Shown here: in pieces, positions 1-7,842 of the stretch | How positions within the stretch are numbered: the stretch's first letter is position 1 | How the letters are laid out: each line of letters starts with the position of its first letter | From: Kribbella sp. CA-293567 | GTDB taxonomy: Bacteria; Actinomycetota; Actinomycetes; Propionibacteriales; Kribbellaceae | Direction: 5' to 3' | Assembly: GCF_027627575.1 (NCBI RefSeq) | Contig: NZ_CP114065.1 | Location: forward strand, 2,604,001 to 2,668,000 | Length of the DNA: 64,000 nt | Notes under the pieces: model-generated | Database searches by the model: none | What the model was told of the DNA's origin: nothing | Seen by the model: the letters and a program-made list of their open reading frames with translations, nothing else | Translations under genes and position numbers: made by a program

Positions 1-164
1 ACGGCGCCAAGTGGGACCGCTCGGCGCTGGCGTACATCTGTCCGGCCGATCGACCCGAGCTGATCATCACCGATTCCACCGCGCCCGAGGAGACCCGCAC
101 GCTGCTCGCGCAGCGCGGAGTACTGGTCGAGGTCGCGGAACCAACCCTGGAAGGGCTCTCTTGA
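1..164 (+). CDS. DeoR-family transcriptional regulator, C-terminal end (partial)
   Basis: The reading frame enters from the left edge (codons in frame from base 3) and ends at TGA 162-164, giving about 53 residues. The tail contains GAKWDRSALAYIC followed by ELIITDST and a segment predicting a final helix and strand. This matches the end of the DeoR sugar-phosphate sensor domain, where a G-KW motif precedes a strand with an I-T/A-D-S motif. The HTH domain lies outside the window. The stop overlaps the TTG start of the following permease, so the two are probably cotranscribed and the regulator may control the permease. The family call rests on a short tail only. Confidence 0.6.
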   Translation, partial: GAKWDRSALAYICPADRPELIITDSTAPEETRTLLAQRGVLVEVAEPTLEGLS

Positions 165-1324
165 GCATCGACATCGCCGCGCCCTCCCGCTCGGCCCGCG
201 CGGCCCGGGTGGCCACCTGGACGTACTTCGGCCTGAACGGTTTCGCGGTCGGCATGTGGGTCGTGCACATCCCGAACGTCGAGCACGCGACCGGCATCTC
301 GCACAGCACCCTCGGCTTCCTGCTGCTCATCCTGGGCGGCGCGGCCTTCGTCGGCATGCAGGTGGCCGGGCCGCTGGCCGACCGGGTCGGTCAGCGGCGG
401 CTGGTGCCCACGGCCGGTGTCCTGCTCGGCATCTCGTTGTTCGGTCCGGGCCTGGCCGACAGCTGGTGGACGCTCGGACTCGCATTGCTCGCGGTCGGCT
501 TCGGCAACGGGTCGATCGACGTCGCGATGAACTCGCAGGCGGTGGTCGTCGAGCGCGCGTACCCGCGGCCCATCATGGCTGCCTTCCACGCCATGTGGTC
601 GATCGGTGGCGCGTTCGCGGCGTTGATCGGAGCGTCGACCTTGAAGGCCGGAGTGTCGACGGCTGTGTCGCTGAGCGTCTCCGGCGCGGTGGTCATCGTG
701 GTCTCGCTGGCCGTGAGCCGCCTGTTGCTGGAGCCGGAGCCCGCGCCCGAGCCGGCCGTGGATGAGCCGGCGCGAGTCGCGCCGCCCACGAAGCTGGTCT
801 GGCAACTCGGTGCGCTGGCCTTCGCGCTCATGCTGGCCGAGGGCGTGGCGAACGACTGGGCCGCACTGCAGTTCCGGGATGTGCTCGACACCTCGACCAG
901 CACCGCGGCGTACGCGTACGGCGCATTCGCCGTCGCCATGACGATCGGGCGGTTCGCCACTGATCGAGTGGCGGCGGTCGTCGGGCCGGCGGCCATCGTC
1001 CGGTACGGCGCGCTGCTGGCCGCGATCGGTCTGACCACGGTCATCGTGGTGCCGTGGGTGCCGGTGTCCCTGATCGGCTGGGCCATCTTCGGCCTCGGCC
1101 TGTCGGGCGGCGTACCGCAGCTCTTCACCGCCGCCGGGAACCTCGATCCGCGAGCTTCCGGCGCCCTGATGGCGAAGGTGGTCGGCCTCGGGTACGTCGG
1201 CCTGCTGGCCGGCCCCGCCGTGATCGGCGCCCTGGCTCACTTCATGCCGCTGAACCTCGCCTTCATCCTCCCCGTCGTCCTCTGCCTGATCACCGTCGCC
1301 TCGGCCTCGGTGATGAAGCGTTAG
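161..1324 (+). CDS. MFS transporter
   Basis: This is a 387-residue major facilitator superfamily permease predicted to span the membrane about 12 times. It has an N-terminal half, a charged central loop around residues 195-215 rich in E/P/A (EPEPAPEPAVDEP), and a C-terminal half. The loop after TM2 carries GPLADRVGQRR, the MFS motif A (GxLaDrxGrr). The open frame extends upstream, but TTG at 161 is preferred because it overlaps the TGA of the upstream regulator and because the upstream frame codes for the DeoR tail in another phase. It resembles the YbjJ/fucose-permease-like group. The substrate is unknown; pairing with a DeoR regulator suggests a sugar or sugar-derived compound. Confidence 0.8.
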   Translation: MSIDIAAPSRSARAARVATWTYFGLNGFAVGMWVVHIPNVEHATGISHSTLGFLLLILGGAAFVGMQVAGPLADRVGQRRLVPTAGVLLGISLFGPGLADSWWTLGLALLAVGFGNGSIDVAMNSQAVVVERAYPRPIMAAFHAMWSIGGAFAALIGASTLKAGVSTAVSLSVSGAVVIVVSLAVSRLLLEPEPAPEPAVDEPARVAPPTKLVWQLGALAFALMLAEGVANDWAALQFRDVLDTSTSTAAYAYGAFAVAMTIGRFATDRVAAVVGPAAIVRYGALLAAIGLTTVIVVPWVPVSLIGWAIFGLGLSGGVPQLFTAAGNLDPRASGALMAKVVGLGYVGLLAGPAVIGALAHFMPLNLAFILPVVLCLITVASASVMKR

Positions 1325-1348
1325 CTCGGCAACGAAAATCTGGTGCGG

Positions 1349-2653
1349 TCACAGCAGTTCCCCTTCTTCGTCGTCGATCATTCCTGCCGCGAGGGTCCAT
1401 CCGTCGTGGGCGTCGATCAGCAGGAATGATCCGGTGATGTTGTTGCTGGAGTACGGGTCAGCGGCCAGTGGTGCGGCGATCTTGAGCTGCACCTTGCCGA
1501 TGTCGTTCAGTTCGAGCCCGGTGGCGTCGATGACTCCGAGCGTGTCCAGATCGAGCGCACCGTTGATCTTGGTGACGATCGCCTGGGCAGTGGTGGTGGT
1601 GTGCTTGATCAGCAGCCGGGCGCCCACGGTCAGTGGGCGGTCCGACAGCCAGCACACGGTGGCGAGGAGTTCCCGGCGGGTGCCGGGGGAGGAGTCGGCC
1701 GAGACGATGACCGATCCGCGGGCGACGTCGAGGTCGTCGGCGAGCCGGACGGTGACGGCTTCACCGGCGACCGCAGAGGGCCGCTCCGCGACCGCCGTAC
1801 CGGTAGCGCTGATGACGGCGCGGTCGATGCCGGAGACCGAGGTACGCCGGCCGGCCGGTAGCACAATGACCTCGTCGCCGACAGAAACGGTGCCGGAGGC
1901 AACGGTGCCGGTGTAGCCGCGGTAGTCGCGGTACTGGTCGTCGGTTTGGGGGCGGATGACGTATTGGACGGGGAAGCGCAGTGGCCGGCTGGAGGTGTCG
2001 TCGCGGCCGGTTGCGCTTTCCAGGTAGTCGAGCAGGGTCGGTCCGTTGTACCAGGCGGTGGCCGGAGAGCGCTCCACGATGTTGTCGCCGACGAGCGCGG
2101 AGACCGGGATGGCCTGGACGTCGCTGATGTTGAGCTGGTTGGCCAGTTGTGAGACGTCCTTGGCGATGCCTTTGAAGACGGCTTCGTCGTAGCCGACGAG
2201 GTCGATCTTGTTGACCGCGAGGACGACGTGCGGCACCCGGAGCAGGCCGGCCACGGCGAGGTGGCGCCGGGTCTGTTCCAGTACTCCGTGCCGTGCGTCG
2301 ACCAGGATGATGACGACGTCGGCGGTGGAGGCGCCGGTGACGGTGTTGCGGGTGTACTGCACGTGGCCGGGGCAGTCGGCCAGGATGAAGGAGCGCTTCT
2401 CGGTGGCGAAGTACCGGTAGGCGACGTCGATGGTGATGCCTTGTTCGCGTTCGGCGCGCAGGCCGTCGGTGAGCAGAGCGAAGTCGAAGTCGCCGGTGCC
2501 GCGGCTGGAGGAGACGTGCTGGACGTGCGCGATCTGGTCGGCGAGGATCGCTTTGCAGTCGTGCAGCAGCCGCCCGACCAGGGTGGACTTGCCGTCGTCG
2601 ACGGAGCCGGCGGTGGCCAGCCGGAGCAGTTGCCGCTGGATCGGGGTGCTCAT
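1349..2653 (-). CDS. cysN: Sulfate adenylyltransferase large subunit (GTPase)
   Basis: CysN is the regulatory GTPase subunit of ATP sulfurylase. With CysD it makes adenosine 5'-phosphosulfate from ATP and sulfate in the cytoplasm. The 434-residue protein has an EF-Tu-like G domain: P-loop AGSVDDGKSTL near residue 16, switch region with EREQGITIDV, DCPGH near residue 100 and NKID for guanine recognition. Translation-factor-like beta domains follow. The start ATG at 2653 shares its A with the TGA stop of cysD (TGATG), so an upstream extension of the open frame is not coding. It is last in a cysC-cysD-cysN operon. No sulfite-reduction genes are present, so the operon supplies PAPS rather than cysteine, fitting the sulfotransferase at 8584-9363. 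Confidence 0.95.
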   Translation of the reverse strand: MSTPIQRQLLRLATAGSVDDGKSTLVGRLLHDCKAILADQIAHVQHVSSSRGTGDFDFALLTDGLRAEREQGITIDVAYRYFATEKRSFILADCPGHVQYTRNTVTGASTADVVIILVDARHGVLEQTRRHLAVAGLLRVPHVVLAVNKIDLVGYDEAVFKGIAKDVSQLANQLNISDVQAIPVSALVGDNIVERSPATAWYNGPTLLDYLESATGRDDTSSRPLRFPVQYVIRPQTDDQYRDYRGYTGTVASGTVSVGDEVIVLPAGRRTSVSGIDRAVISATGTAVAERPSAVAGEAVTVRLADDLDVARGSVIVSADSSPGTRRELLATVCWLSDRPLTVGARLLIKHTTTTAQAIVTKINGALDLDTLGVIDATGLELNDIGKVQLKIAAPLAADPYSSNNITGSFLLIDAHDGWTLAAGMIDDEEGELL

Positions 2654-3576
2654 CAGAAGTACCCCTCTCGTTTGCGGTCTTCCATGGCGGCCTCGCTGGC
2701 CCGGTCGTCGGCTCTGGTGGCGCCGCGTTCGGTGATCTCGCTGGCGGCGACCTCGATCACGACTTGTTCGGCCGATGTGGCGGTCGAGGTGACGGCGCCG
2801 GTGCAGGACATGTCGCCGACGGTCCGGTAGCGGACCAGCCTTTTCCCGGCGGTTTCGCCGGTGCGTGGTTGGGAGTAGGGGCCGACGGCAAGCAGCATGC
2901 CGTCGCGTTCGAACACGTCGCGTTCGTGGGCGTAGTAGATGCTCGGCAGCGGGATCTGTTCGCGGGCGATGTAGTTCCAGATGTCCAGCTCGGTCCAGTT
3001 CGACAGCGGGAACACCCGGACGTGTTCGCCCGGTTTGTGTTTGCCGTTGTAGAGCGACCACAGTTCGGGTCGCTGGTTGCGCGGGTCCCACTGGCCGAAC
3101 TCGTCGCGGAGGCTGTAGATCCGTTCCTTGGCGCGAGCGCGTTCCTCGTCGCGGCGGCCGCCGCCGAAGACGGCGTCGAACCGGTGCCCGTTGATTGCGT
3201 CGAGCAACGGAATGGTCTGGAGCTGGTTGCGGGTGCCGTCGGAGCGCTCTCTGAGCCGGCCGTCGGCCAGGTAGTCCTCGACCTTCGCGACCTCGAGCCG
3301 CAGCCCGAGAGCAGCGACGGTCTGGTCGCGGTAGTCGAGGACCTCGGTGAAGTTGTGACCGGTGTCGACGTGCAGCAACGTGAACGGTACCGGCGCCGGC
3401 GCGAACGCCTTGCGGGCCAGGTGCAGCATCACGATCGAGTCCTTGCCGCCCGAGAACAGGATCACCGGCCGCTCGAACTCCGCCGCCACCTCACGGAAAA
3501 CGAAGATCGACTCGCTCTCGAGCACCTGGGTATGGCCGAGCCGAACGCTGCCTGGCGCTTCTTCGCGCGTCTGCAT
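2653..3576 (-). CDS. cysD: Sulfate adenylyltransferase small subunit
   Basis: CysD is the catalytic ATP-pyrophosphatase-type subunit of ATP sulfurylase. The 307-residue protein carries the PP-loop motif LFSGGKDSIVMLHLA near residue 35, the family segment FGGGRRDEERARAKER and the C-terminal stretch TVGDMSCTGAV followed by REGYF, all typical of CysD. The start ATG at 3576 gives the usual N-terminus (LGHTQVLESESIFVFREV); a longer upstream open frame overlaps cysC and is rejected. Its TGA overlaps the ATG of cysN by one base, implying translational coupling. CysD belongs to the same superfamily as PAPS reductases and DndC, but pairing with CysN and CysC identifies it as the sulfurylase. Confidence 0.95.
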   Translation of the reverse strand: MQTREEAPGSVRLGHTQVLESESIFVFREVAAEFERPVILFSGGKDSIVMLHLARKAFAPAPVPFTLLHVDTGHNFTEVLDYRDQTVAALGLRLEVAKVEDYLADGRLRERSDGTRNQLQTIPLLDAINGHRFDAVFGGGRRDEERARAKERIYSLRDEFGQWDPRNQRPELWSLYNGKHKPGEHVRVFPLSNWTELDIWNYIAREQIPLPSIYYAHERDVFERDGMLLAVGPYSQPRTGETAGKRLVRYRTVGDMSCTGAVTSTATSAEQVVIEVAASEITERGATRADDRASEAAMEDRKREGYF

Positions 3577-3578
3577 CT

Positions 3579-4154
3579 TCAGATCAGTCCCCGCTCTGCG
3601 AGCGAGGCCATGACGGCGTTCACTGATCGGGTGCTGTCCTCGAGGTCGGTCCGCAGGATGAGGTCGGGAGTCAGCGGCTCCTCGTACGGATCGTCGACTC
3701 CGCTGAGTTTGCTGATCACGCCTGCTCGCTGCTTCGCGTACAGGCCCTTCACATCGCGATCGGCGCATACCTTCAGCGGAGCGGCGACATGGACCTCGAC
3801 GAACGGCAGGGCTTCCCTCTGATGCAGAGCGCGGACGGAGTCCCGGGTGTCGCGGTACGGGGCGATCGCGGCGACCAGCACCGTGACGCCGTGGCGCGCG
3901 AGCATCGCGGCCAGCCAGCCGATGCGGCGGACGTTGAGGTCGCGGCCGGCCCGATCGAACGGGAGGTCGCCGAGCTGGTGGCGTACCTGATCGCCGTCGA
4001 GCACCTGGACCGCTCGGTTCCTCGCCCGAAGAGCGTCAGAAACTCCTTCGGCGACCGTCGATTTGCCGGCACTCGGCAGACCGGTCAGCCACACCGTGCA
4101 GCCCGGTACCGGCCCAGTGGCTTCCGCGGCGTTGTCCCGTGACGGACTCTCCAT
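3579..4154 (-). CDS. cysC: Adenylyl-sulfate kinase
   Basis: CysC phosphorylates APS at the 3' position to give PAPS, the universal sulfuryl donor. The 191-residue protein has Walker A WLTGLPSAGKST near residues 22-33, the motif LDGDQVRHQL (APS-binding DGD), the RIGWLA segment and a YAKQRAG lid-like segment. Size and motifs match the family. The start ATG at 4154 lies behind a purine-rich stretch. It is the first gene of the cysC-cysD-cysN operon, and only two bases separate its stop from the cysD start. It is divergent from the ParB-domain gene at 4331, so both promoters must lie in 4155-4330. Confidence 0.93.
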   Translation of the reverse strand: MESPSRDNAAEATGPVPGCTVWLTGLPSAGKSTVAEGVSDALRARNRAVQVLDGDQVRHQLGDLPFDRAGRDLNVRRIGWLAAMLARHGVTVLVAAIAPYRDTRDSVRALHQREALPFVEVHVAAPLKVCADRDVKGLYAKQRAGVISKLSGVDDPYEEPLTPDLILRTDLEDSTRSVNAVMASLAERGLI

Positions 4155-4330
4155 CGGCTCTCCTTCGGGTGATCCGCGCGATTGCAGGTTGCTGCAACGG
4201 CAAATTCGGCGGTTGACTCATCGGAGTTCGGATTGTTGACTCTGGGGACATCGCTCTGGAAGCCCACACCTGGGGGTGGCTTCAACGGCCGCCACGTCGA
4301 ACCCTCACTCCACGACGGAGGCTCACCACG
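4155..4330. promoter_or_regulatory. Divergent promoter region between cysC and the ParB-domain gene
   Basis: This 176-base gap separates two divergent starts and must hold promoters for both. A dyad TTGCAG-GTTG-CTGCAA lies at about 4183-4198. Two copies of GTTGACTC occur at 4212-4219 and 4235-4242, 23 bases apart, each containing a -35-like TTGACT on the plus strand. A GGAGG ribosome-binding site (4317-4321) precedes the GTG start at 4331. Binding of any regulator is inference. Confidence 0.4.
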
Positions 4331-5161
4331 GTGCAACCCAATGACGTCATGGACATCCCGGTCGATCTTCTCGAACCGAGCAAACATCAGGTCCGCACCC
4401 GCGGGGTCCGCAGGGACCTGCAGGAACTGGTGGACAACATCCGCGTCCACGGACAGCTCGAACCGATCGTCGTCGTGCCGGGGGCGGAGCCCGGGCGCTA
4501 CGAGATCATCGCGGGGCAACGACGCTGGCTGGCGATCAGGGAACTGCAGTTGCCGACCGTGCGGGCGACGGTTCTGCGGGGGACCGTGGACGAGGCCAAG
4601 GCCCGTGCCGTATCGATGAGCGAGAACGTGGTCAGGCACGACGTGGACTCGAAGGACCTGATCGACACCTGCACGGTGTTGTTTCGCAAGTACGGCTCGG
4701 TCAAGGCGGTGGCAGAGGAGCTGGGGCTGCCCTACAACAAAGTGCGAAGCTACGTGAAGTTCGAACGTCTGCGGCCGGAGCTGAAGCAGTATGTCGAGTC
4801 TGGTGACATCGACATCAAGACCGCTCTGCGGGCCGAGGACCATTTGAGCACTGGGGGCGCCCGGACAGCCGAGGACGTCCACGAGTTGGTTACCGCCATC
4901 AAAGGGATGACAACGGCGCAGCAGAAGGACTACCTGGCAGGTGCCGCCGAACGGCCACGGCCCACCACGGCGCAGCCTCGGGGCAAAGCCGACAGGCAGA
5001 ACAGACCGGGTGAGGTCCGGCAGATCATCGTGACCCTGCGCACGATGGATCATCAGGAGCTGAGGGACTGGGCGGCAGGGCAGAGCCTCGGGCAGGACGC
5101 GGCGGCGGCTCGCATCATCGCCGCGTTCCTTCGTGCCAGGCGGAAGGACGGTGCGGCATAG
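4331..5161 (+). CDS. ParB/RepB/Spo0J-type nuclease-domain protein, possible cluster regulator
   Basis: This 276-residue protein has a ParB N-terminal domain at about residues 5-100. It begins with IPVDLLEPSKHQVR, contains the C-motif-like YEIIAGQRRWLA and ends with MSENVVRHDV (the ENxxR motif). An HTH region follows (GSVKAVAEELGLPYNKVRSYVKF, split here as GSVKAVAEEL and LPYNKVRSYV), then a Q/R/P-rich linker and a short C-terminal helical domain. The start is GTG 4331 behind GGAGG. A chromosomal ParB would sit beside parA near oriC, which is not seen here. ParB-like folds are also used by pathway-specific activators (StrR family) in antibiotic clusters, so a role as cluster-situated regulator is plausible but inferred. 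Its last 47 bases overlap the convergent condensation-domain gene. Confidence 0.75.
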   Translation: MQPNDVMDIPVDLLEPSKHQVRTRGVRRDLQELVDNIRVHGQLEPIVVVPGAEPGRYEIIAGQRRWLAIRELQLPTVRATVLRGTVDEAKARAVSMSENVVRHDVDSKDLIDTCTVLFRKYGSVKAVAEELGLPYNKVRSYVKFERLRPELKQYVESGDIDIKTALRAEDHLSTGGARTAEDVHELVTAIKGMTTAQQKDYLAGAAERPRPTTAQPRGKADRQNRPGEVRQIIVTLRTMDHQELRDWAAGQSLGQDAAAARIIAAFLRARRKDGAA

Positions 5162-6530
5162 CCCGCGCGGAGGCGAGCGCGGACAGGGTCACCAGGAGGC
5201 CGTCGAGGAGCGTCTGCACCGTCTCACCGGAGAAGAACGAGGCGTTGTAGTAGATGACTCCACTCTGCCGGTCGGCACCGATCTGCAGGTACGGGGCAGT
5301 ATGGCCGATCCACGTTTCCAGCTGACGTTCGCTCAGGTCACCGGCCACTGCGGCGTTCGCATCCTTCGGTTGACCGTCGGTATCGACGGTCAGGGAGGTG
5401 ATGTTCAGACCCCACCACTGGGCCGGCACGTTGCGTTGGGCGTCGGACTGGATGTAGGAGTCGAACAGATGGAGGTCGTGCCACGGCCTGTCATGTCGGA
5501 ACGCCGGCCAGACCGCTTCGGCGAGTTGCTTGAACGAGCAGGTTCGAGCGATCGCCGCGTACAGCGCCTCATTGACCGTCCGTAGAGCAGCGACTGGAGA
5601 CATCCGGCTCCCCAACTGGACGGGAACGTAGAGATCCCGGGTGAACTGTCCGACCACCCGGTCCCGGAGGGCACCCTTGCGTCCCGTCGTCGTCGTACTC
5701 ACGATCACCCGGTCCACGTCGGCGAGGTTCCGCAGAGCGACCGAGTAGGCCGTTTGAAACAGGACGTAGACCGTCGTCCGTAGTTGCCAGGCGACTTCCC
5801 GGAGCTCGCCCGCGGTTGCATCGTCGAGCCGGAAGGGTAGCGACCGTGGCAGGTTCAACGGCGTCTGCGGCGAGATCTCCAGGGCCGGAACGACACGGTC
5901 CTCGACGAGCGGAAACAGTGCGTCACGGTAGCTTTCGACGATCTCCGCCGGCCGGCTGAGTTCACATCGTTCCACCTGTACGGCGTGGTCGAACGTGGTC
6001 GTCGCCGTGGGTGGGACCGGCGCCAGACCACGTCGATGCTGATAGCTCTGCAGCAGATCCTCGAAGACGATGGCCATGGACCAGCCGTCGAGCAGGAGAT
6101 GGTAGAAGCAGAGGAGAAGAGCTGTGCGGTTGGGGCCGCACTGCACGACGTCGACGCGCCACAGCGGCGCCCGAAGCAGGTCGAAGGCCTGCGCCTGCCG
6201 CGCCGCCACGATCTCGGCCAGCCGCTGCTGACGGGCTTGCTCGGTCAGCGTCTCGAGGTTCTCGTGGTCGACCAGAGGCTCGACGTCGGCCGCGATCCGG
6301 ACCAGCGGGTCGGCGGACAGGTCTTCGAAGCAGAGTCGGAGCGTCGGGTGGAGCCGCAGCACGTCTTGCAGGGCCAGCCGGAAGGTGTCGGCCTCGAGTG
6401 GCTGGTCGATCATCACCGACAGCACCGCCGAGTACCGGGCAGCACCAGGGTCGAGTGGTGAGATCGCACTGGTTCGCTCCCACAGGGCTTCCATTCCGGC
6501 AGGCAAAGGGAATGGGTGCATCGAAACCAT
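5115..6530 (-). CDS. Stand-alone NRPS-type condensation domain protein
   Basis: This 471-residue protein reads as a single condensation (C) domain with no adenylation or carrier domain attached. The active-site motif is FYHLLLDGWS at residues 142-151. The second (catalytic) His, Asp and Gly of HHxxxDG are kept, while the first His is Tyr. Flanking features include RLHPTLRLCFED near residue 60 and VGQFTRDLYVP further on, resembling the C4/C5-like region. Such free C domains form amide or ester bonds using aminoacyl groups on separate carrier proteins. It is divergent from the carrier protein at 6723 and its ligase, the likely acyl donors. ATG 6530 is used as start; ATG 6521 is an alternative. 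The 3' end overlaps the ParB-domain gene on the opposite strand. Confidence 0.85.
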   Translation of the reverse strand: MVSMHPFPLPAGMEALWERTSAISPLDPGAARYSAVLSVMIDQPLEADTFRLALQDVLRLHPTLRLCFEDLSADPLVRIAADVEPLVDHENLETLTEQARQQRLAEIVAARQAQAFDLLRAPLWRVDVVQCGPNRTALLLCFYHLLLDGWSMAIVFEDLLQSYQHRRGLAPVPPTATTTFDHAVQVERCELSRPAEIVESYRDALFPLVEDRVVPALEISPQTPLNLPRSLPFRLDDATAGELREVAWQLRTTVYVLFQTAYSVALRNLADVDRVIVSTTTTGRKGALRDRVVGQFTRDLYVPVQLGSRMSPVAALRTVNEALYAAIARTCSFKQLAEAVWPAFRHDRPWHDLHLFDSYIQSDAQRNVPAQWWGLNITSLTVDTDGQPKDANAAVAGDLSERQLETWIGHTAPYLQIGADRQSGVIYYNASFFSGETVQTLLDGLLVTLSALASARAMPHRPSAWHEGTRR

Positions 6531-6722
6531 CCTTATGGTCGCCGTCAGCTGACCTGTAAACCTTGCTGAGATCCACCAGACAATGCTTCGCCGGATCCGT
6601 CAACAGGGCCGAATTCAGTTAATTGGCGACTGCGTTCGGAAAACTTGCCGGCCACGCCGGTTCGTTTGATTATTGGTGGCCGGTCAAGTCGTCGGATAGC
6701 CAGCCGCCGGAGGTCGAGTGCG
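6531..6722. promoter_or_regulatory. Divergent promoter region, condensation protein / carrier protein
   Basis: This 192-base, comparatively AT-rich gap must drive the condensation gene leftwards and the carrier-protein operon rightwards. An inverted repeat CCGGCCAC (6648-6655) / GTGGCCGG (6676-6683) with a 20-base spacer lies upstream of the carrier gene, and GGAGG at 6709-6713 is its ribosome-binding site. I could not pick confident -35/-10 boxes. Confidence 0.35.
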
Positions 6723-6968
6723 ATGGATGCCTGCCTGGAACAAGTCATGAGAGCGGTCCTCGACCTGCCGGTGGGAGCCGCCATCCGGCCCGACCAAGAG
6801 CTGGAATCGGCGCTGGGTGTGGATTCGCTGTTCCTGATGAGCATCGTCGTCGGCGTCGAAGCCGAGCGTGGCATCGAGTTGAGCGCGGCCTCCATCGGTT
6901 CGGTCCGTACGGTCGGCGATCTGGATCGCGCGGTCGGTGAGGCGCTGGGAGCAGTCGGTGAAATCTGA
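6723..6968 (+). CDS. Acyl/aminoacyl carrier protein
   Basis: This 81-residue protein is predicted to be a small four-helix carrier. The phosphopantetheine attachment motif is GVDSLFLMS with Ser35, in the standard position at the start of helix II. ATG 6723 is chosen because GGAGG lies 9 bases upstream and translation from there gives a normal carrier-protein length; a longer in-frame ATG at 6645 lies in the promoter region. The next gene starts inside its 3' end (11-base overlap), so the two are translationally coupled. The partner is a class II synthetase-like protein, so the acyl group loaded is probably an amino acid rather than a fatty acid. The post-translational phosphopantetheinyl transferase is not in the window. 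Confidence 0.88.
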   Translation: MDACLEQVMRAVLDLPVGAAIRPDQELESALGVDSLFLMSIVVGVEAERGIELSAASIGSVRTVGDLDRAVGEALGAVGEI

Positions 6969-7842
6969 CCCCGGCGGTGCCGCGATTCCGCTGGACGACG
7001 GCAGCGGCCGGATCCTCGGCTACCAGTGGACCGGCGAGCTGGCGGCGGCGCTGGACGCAGTGGACGCCGAGCTCACCGCGGCGATGTCGGGCACGCATCG
7101 CCCGGTCGTGCATACCTGTACGACGCTCCTGCCGGAGAACGTGCTGGAGAAGGCGGGGTACCTCGCCAGGCTGCCCTCGCTGCCGGTCTATGCGGTGCCT
7201 CATGCCGTCGACGACCGGGCGCTCGGTGACAGCCGCTGGGTGCTGAACCCGTCCGTGTGCTTCCAGACGCTCGGCACAGTGGCCGCTCGTTCGGCGATCG
7301 GCGAGCTGTCGACCTTCACCGCTCGCGGCATCTGTCACCGGGCCGAGGGCGGCCCGATCGACGATCCGTTGCGACTGGCATCGTTCACGATGCGGGAAGT
7401 CGTCTTCGTCGGCGGGGCCGCGCAGGTACGCGCCGAGAGTGTTGCCTCGTTCGGGCGGCTCACGGATCTCGTCGGCCGGACCGTCGCCGGGGCAACGGTC
7501 GAGGACGCCACGGACGTCTTCTACGGCGACGATCAGCAGAGCATGCGCCGGCTGCAGAAGGCGCTCGCGGTCAAGCGCGAGATCATCGTGCCGTGGGGGC
7601 CGGGCACTTTCGTCTCGGTCGCATCCTGGAACGACCATCGGCAGCGGCTGACTGATGCTTTCGGTGTCCGGCGTGACGATGGCGACGAGGACTGCCGATC
7701 TGCCTGCGTCGCCTTCGGGCTGGAGCGCATCGCGATCGTTCTGCTGGCCGGCCGGAGCGGCCGTGCGCCGGTGGAGTTCCTCCGCGAGCTGGTCAGCCGC
7801 AGTCGAGTGGATCCTCACCCCACGAATGCGCCCAGTAGGTGA
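6958..7842 (+). CDS. Amino acid:[carrier protein] ligase (atypical seryl-tRNA-synthetase-like)
   Basis: The protein (about 294 residues from GTG 6958; GTG 6937 is an alternative) looks like the catalytic core of a class II aminoacyl-tRNA synthetase without a tRNA-binding domain. Motif 2-like ICHRAEGG and FTMREVVFVGG and motif 3-like CVAFGLERIAIVLL (Arg257) are present. Cys101, Glu147 and Cys250 are spaced like the Cys-Glu-Cys zinc site of atypical seryl-tRNA synthetases and their carrier-protein-charging paralogues. Those paralogues activate Gly or Ala (sometimes Ser) as adenylates and load them on the phosphopantetheine arm of a dedicated carrier encoded next door, exactly the arrangement here. 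Substrate is not readable from sequence. It lacks adenylation-domain motifs. The 3' end overlaps the convergent glycosyltransferase gene by 50 bases. Confidence 0.8.
   Translation: MKSDPGGAAIPLDDGSGRILGYQWTGELAAALDAVDAELTAAMSGTHRPVVHTCTTLLPENVLEKAGYLARLPSLPVYAVPHAVDDRALGDSRWVLNPSVCFQTLGTVAARSAIGELSTFTARGICHRAEGGPIDDPLRLASFTMREVVFVGGAAQVRAESVASFGRLTDLVGRTVAGATVEDATDVFYGDDQQSMRRLQKALAVKREIIVPWGPGTFVSVASWNDHRQRLTDAFGVRRDDGDEDCRSACVAFGLERIAIVLLAGRSGRAPVEFLRELVSRSRVDPHPTNAPSR

Noticed and set aside
2653..5161. DNA phosphorothioation (dnd/ssp-like) system, because CysD is related to DndC and a ParB-like protein is adjacent.
   Set aside because: CysD is paired with CysN and CysC, which defines sulfate activation; no DndB/D/E or cysteine desulfurase is present.
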